Shown: positions 63,125 to 64,000 of the stretch, in pieces
Position numbering within the stretch: position 1 is the first letter of the stretch
Layout: each line of letters begins with the position of its first letter
From: Janibacter corallicola NBRC 107790
GTDB taxonomy: Bacteria; Actinomycetota; Actinomycetes; Actinomycetales; Dermatophilaceae
Assembly (NCBI RefSeq): GCF_001570965.1
Contig: NZ_BCSR01000001.1
Coordinates: forward strand, 62,001 to 126,000
Direction: 5' to 3'
DNA: 64,000 bases
The notes under the pieces: model-generated
Databases searched by the model: none
Seen by the model: only the letters and a program-made list of their open reading frames with translations
Told to the model about the DNA's origin: nothing
Translations under genes and position numbers: made by a program

Positions 63125-64000
63125 TCATTCCTCCAACGCCGCCTTCATGACCGCTGCGCTGATCGGGCCGGCGACGGCGCCGCCGTAGGCCTCGTTGCCC
63201 GCCCGGCCGCCGTCCTCGACGACGACCGCCACCGCGACCTTCGGGTTGTCGGCGGGGGCGAATCCGGTGAACCACGCGTGCGGGGGTTGTCCCTCGCCCT
63301 GCTCGGCCGTCCCGGTCTTGCCGGCGACGCTCGTCCCAGGGACGGCGGCCGCGGTCCCGGTGCCCTTCTCGACGACGAGCTGCATCATGTCGTTCAGCTG
63401 GTCCGCCGAGTCCGAGCTCATGGCGGTGGAGAGCTCCTCCGGCTTGGTCTCGTCGAGCGTCGAGAGGTCGGAGCCGAGCACCGACTCGATGAGGTGCGGC
63501 TTCATGACGACGCCGTCGTTGGCCACGGCGCTGCTGGCCATGGCCACCTGCAGCGGGGTGACGCGCACGTCGTACTGGCCGATGCCGACCTGCGCCTCCT
63601 GGGGCTCGTTGAGGTCGCTCGGGATGGTGGACGGGGTCACGCTCATCGGCACGTCCAGGTCCTGGCCGAACCCGAAGGACTGGGCCTGGTCCCGCAGGTC
63701 CTTGCCACCGATCTCCATGCCGAGCCAGCCGAAGGCGGTGTTGCAGGAGTCCTGCAGCGCCACCGCGAGGCTCACCTCGCCACCCGGACCGCAGGCCCCG
63801 GGGTGGGAGTTGGGCAGGTCGGCGCTGGTCTGCGGCAGGTCGAGGGTCGCCGGGCCGGGGATCTGGGAGTCCTCGGTCCACTCGCCGTCCTCGAGCGCGG
63901 CCGCCGCGGTGATGATCTTGAAGACCGAACCGGGCGGGTAGAGGTTACCGCCGATGGCGCGGTTGACCATCGGGTTGCTGGGGTCCTCCTGCAGCCTCTC
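63125..64000 (-). CDS. pbpA: Penicillin-binding protein PbpA, C-terminal part (gene enters from beyond the window)
   Basis: The last 291 residues of a class B transpeptidase: SxxK motif in PGSVFKI, SxN in QDSCNTAFG and KTGT in AGKTGTAEQGEG. It cross-links peptidoglycan for elongation or division. The frame is open through 64000. pbpA directly upstream of pknB matches the rodA - pbpA - pknA/pknB cluster; the expected pknA gene between pbpA and pknB is absent here (46-base gap). Confidence 0.93.
   Translation of the reverse strand, partial: ERLQEDPSNPMVNRAIGGNLYPPGSVFKIITAAAALEDGEWTEDSQIPGPATLDLPQTSADLPNSHPGACGPGGEVSLAVALQDSCNTAFGWLGMEIGGKDLRDQAQSFGFGQDLDVPMSVTPSTIPSDLNEPQEAQVGIGQYDVRVTPLQVAMASSAVANDGVVMKPHLIESVLGSDLSTLDETKPEELSTAMSSDSADQLNDMMQLVVEKGTGTAAAVPGTSVAGKTGTAEQGEGQPPHAWFTGFAPADNPKVAVAVVVEDGGRAGNEAYGGAVAGPISAAVMKAALEE

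Overview
The window is a 64 kb piece of a high-GC actinobacterial chromosome that spans the replication origin. Three kinds of evidence support this. There are actinobacterial signature genes (crgA, DLW-39 family, DUF3566, DUF6049, a PASTA-type pknB). GTG starts and 4-base ATGA/GTGA overlaps are common. The gene order closely matches the mycobacterial and streptomycete origin region. The conserved run is nudix (mutT4-like) - DUF6049 - murJ - pseudokinase - sigM-like - anti-sigma - trxB - trxA | parB - parA - rsmG - jag - yidC - yidD - rnpA - rpmH | dnaA - oriC - dnaN - gnd - recF - DUF721 ... gyrB - gyrA - DUF3566 - tRNA-Ile - DLW-39 - tRNA-Ala ... ppiA - rhomboid - crgA - DUF881 - trpG/pabA - yihY | pknB - pbpA. 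I would place the organism in Micrococcales, perhaps Intrasporangiaceae (Janibacter-like); that level is inference.

Region 1 (1-8.3 kb) is a Tad/Flp-type pilus or secretion locus, mostly on the minus strand. It holds the start of a CpaF ATPase, a TadE pseudopilin, a TadZ/CpaE ATPase fused in frame to a second TadE domain, CpaB, a zinc-ribbon protein, a pilin-leader/SGNH-hydrolase fusion, a lipoprotein and an A24 prepilin peptidase, with small membrane proteins between them. Region 2 (8.4-17.4 kb) is the murJ/sigM/trx block; trxBA has a SigR/SigH-type promoter. Region 3 (17.5-30.5 kb) is the replication and segregation core, with three parS sites and a bipartite oriC holding several DnaA boxes.

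Region 4 (30.5-45.3 kb) separates the recF-DUF721 block from gyrBA. It carries a multicomponent (Dmp-type) phenol hydroxylase and a catechol meta-cleavage pathway in three operons: ferredoxin - catechol 2,3-dioxygenase - HbpS-like; an unknown ORF - hydroxylase L, M, N, O, P; and hydratase - decarboxylase - tautomerase - semialdehyde dehydrogenase. An AraC-family and an IclR-family regulator lie among them. Each of the three operons is preceded by the same 19-bp inverted repeat, CGTTCC-N7-GGAACG, so they look like one regulon. The genes would take phenol to catechol, then ring-cleave and process it by the 4-oxalocrotonate branch to 4-hydroxy-2-oxovalerate. The last aldolase and acetaldehyde dehydrogenase, and the hydrolytic-branch enzyme, are not in the window.

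Region 5 (45.4-51.2 kb) holds gyrB, gyrA, DUF3566, two tRNAs and a small DLW-39 gene. Region 6 (51.2-55.5 kb) looks like decaying accessory DNA: two MFS drug-exporter genes, one frameshifted and one with an in-frame stop, plus a CsoR-type operator, a MarR regulator and an MmcQ-like protein. Region 7 (55.6-64 kb) returns to conserved genes and ends inside pbpA. A short interspersed repeat family occurs at three places, one of them inside the phenol hydroxylase operon.
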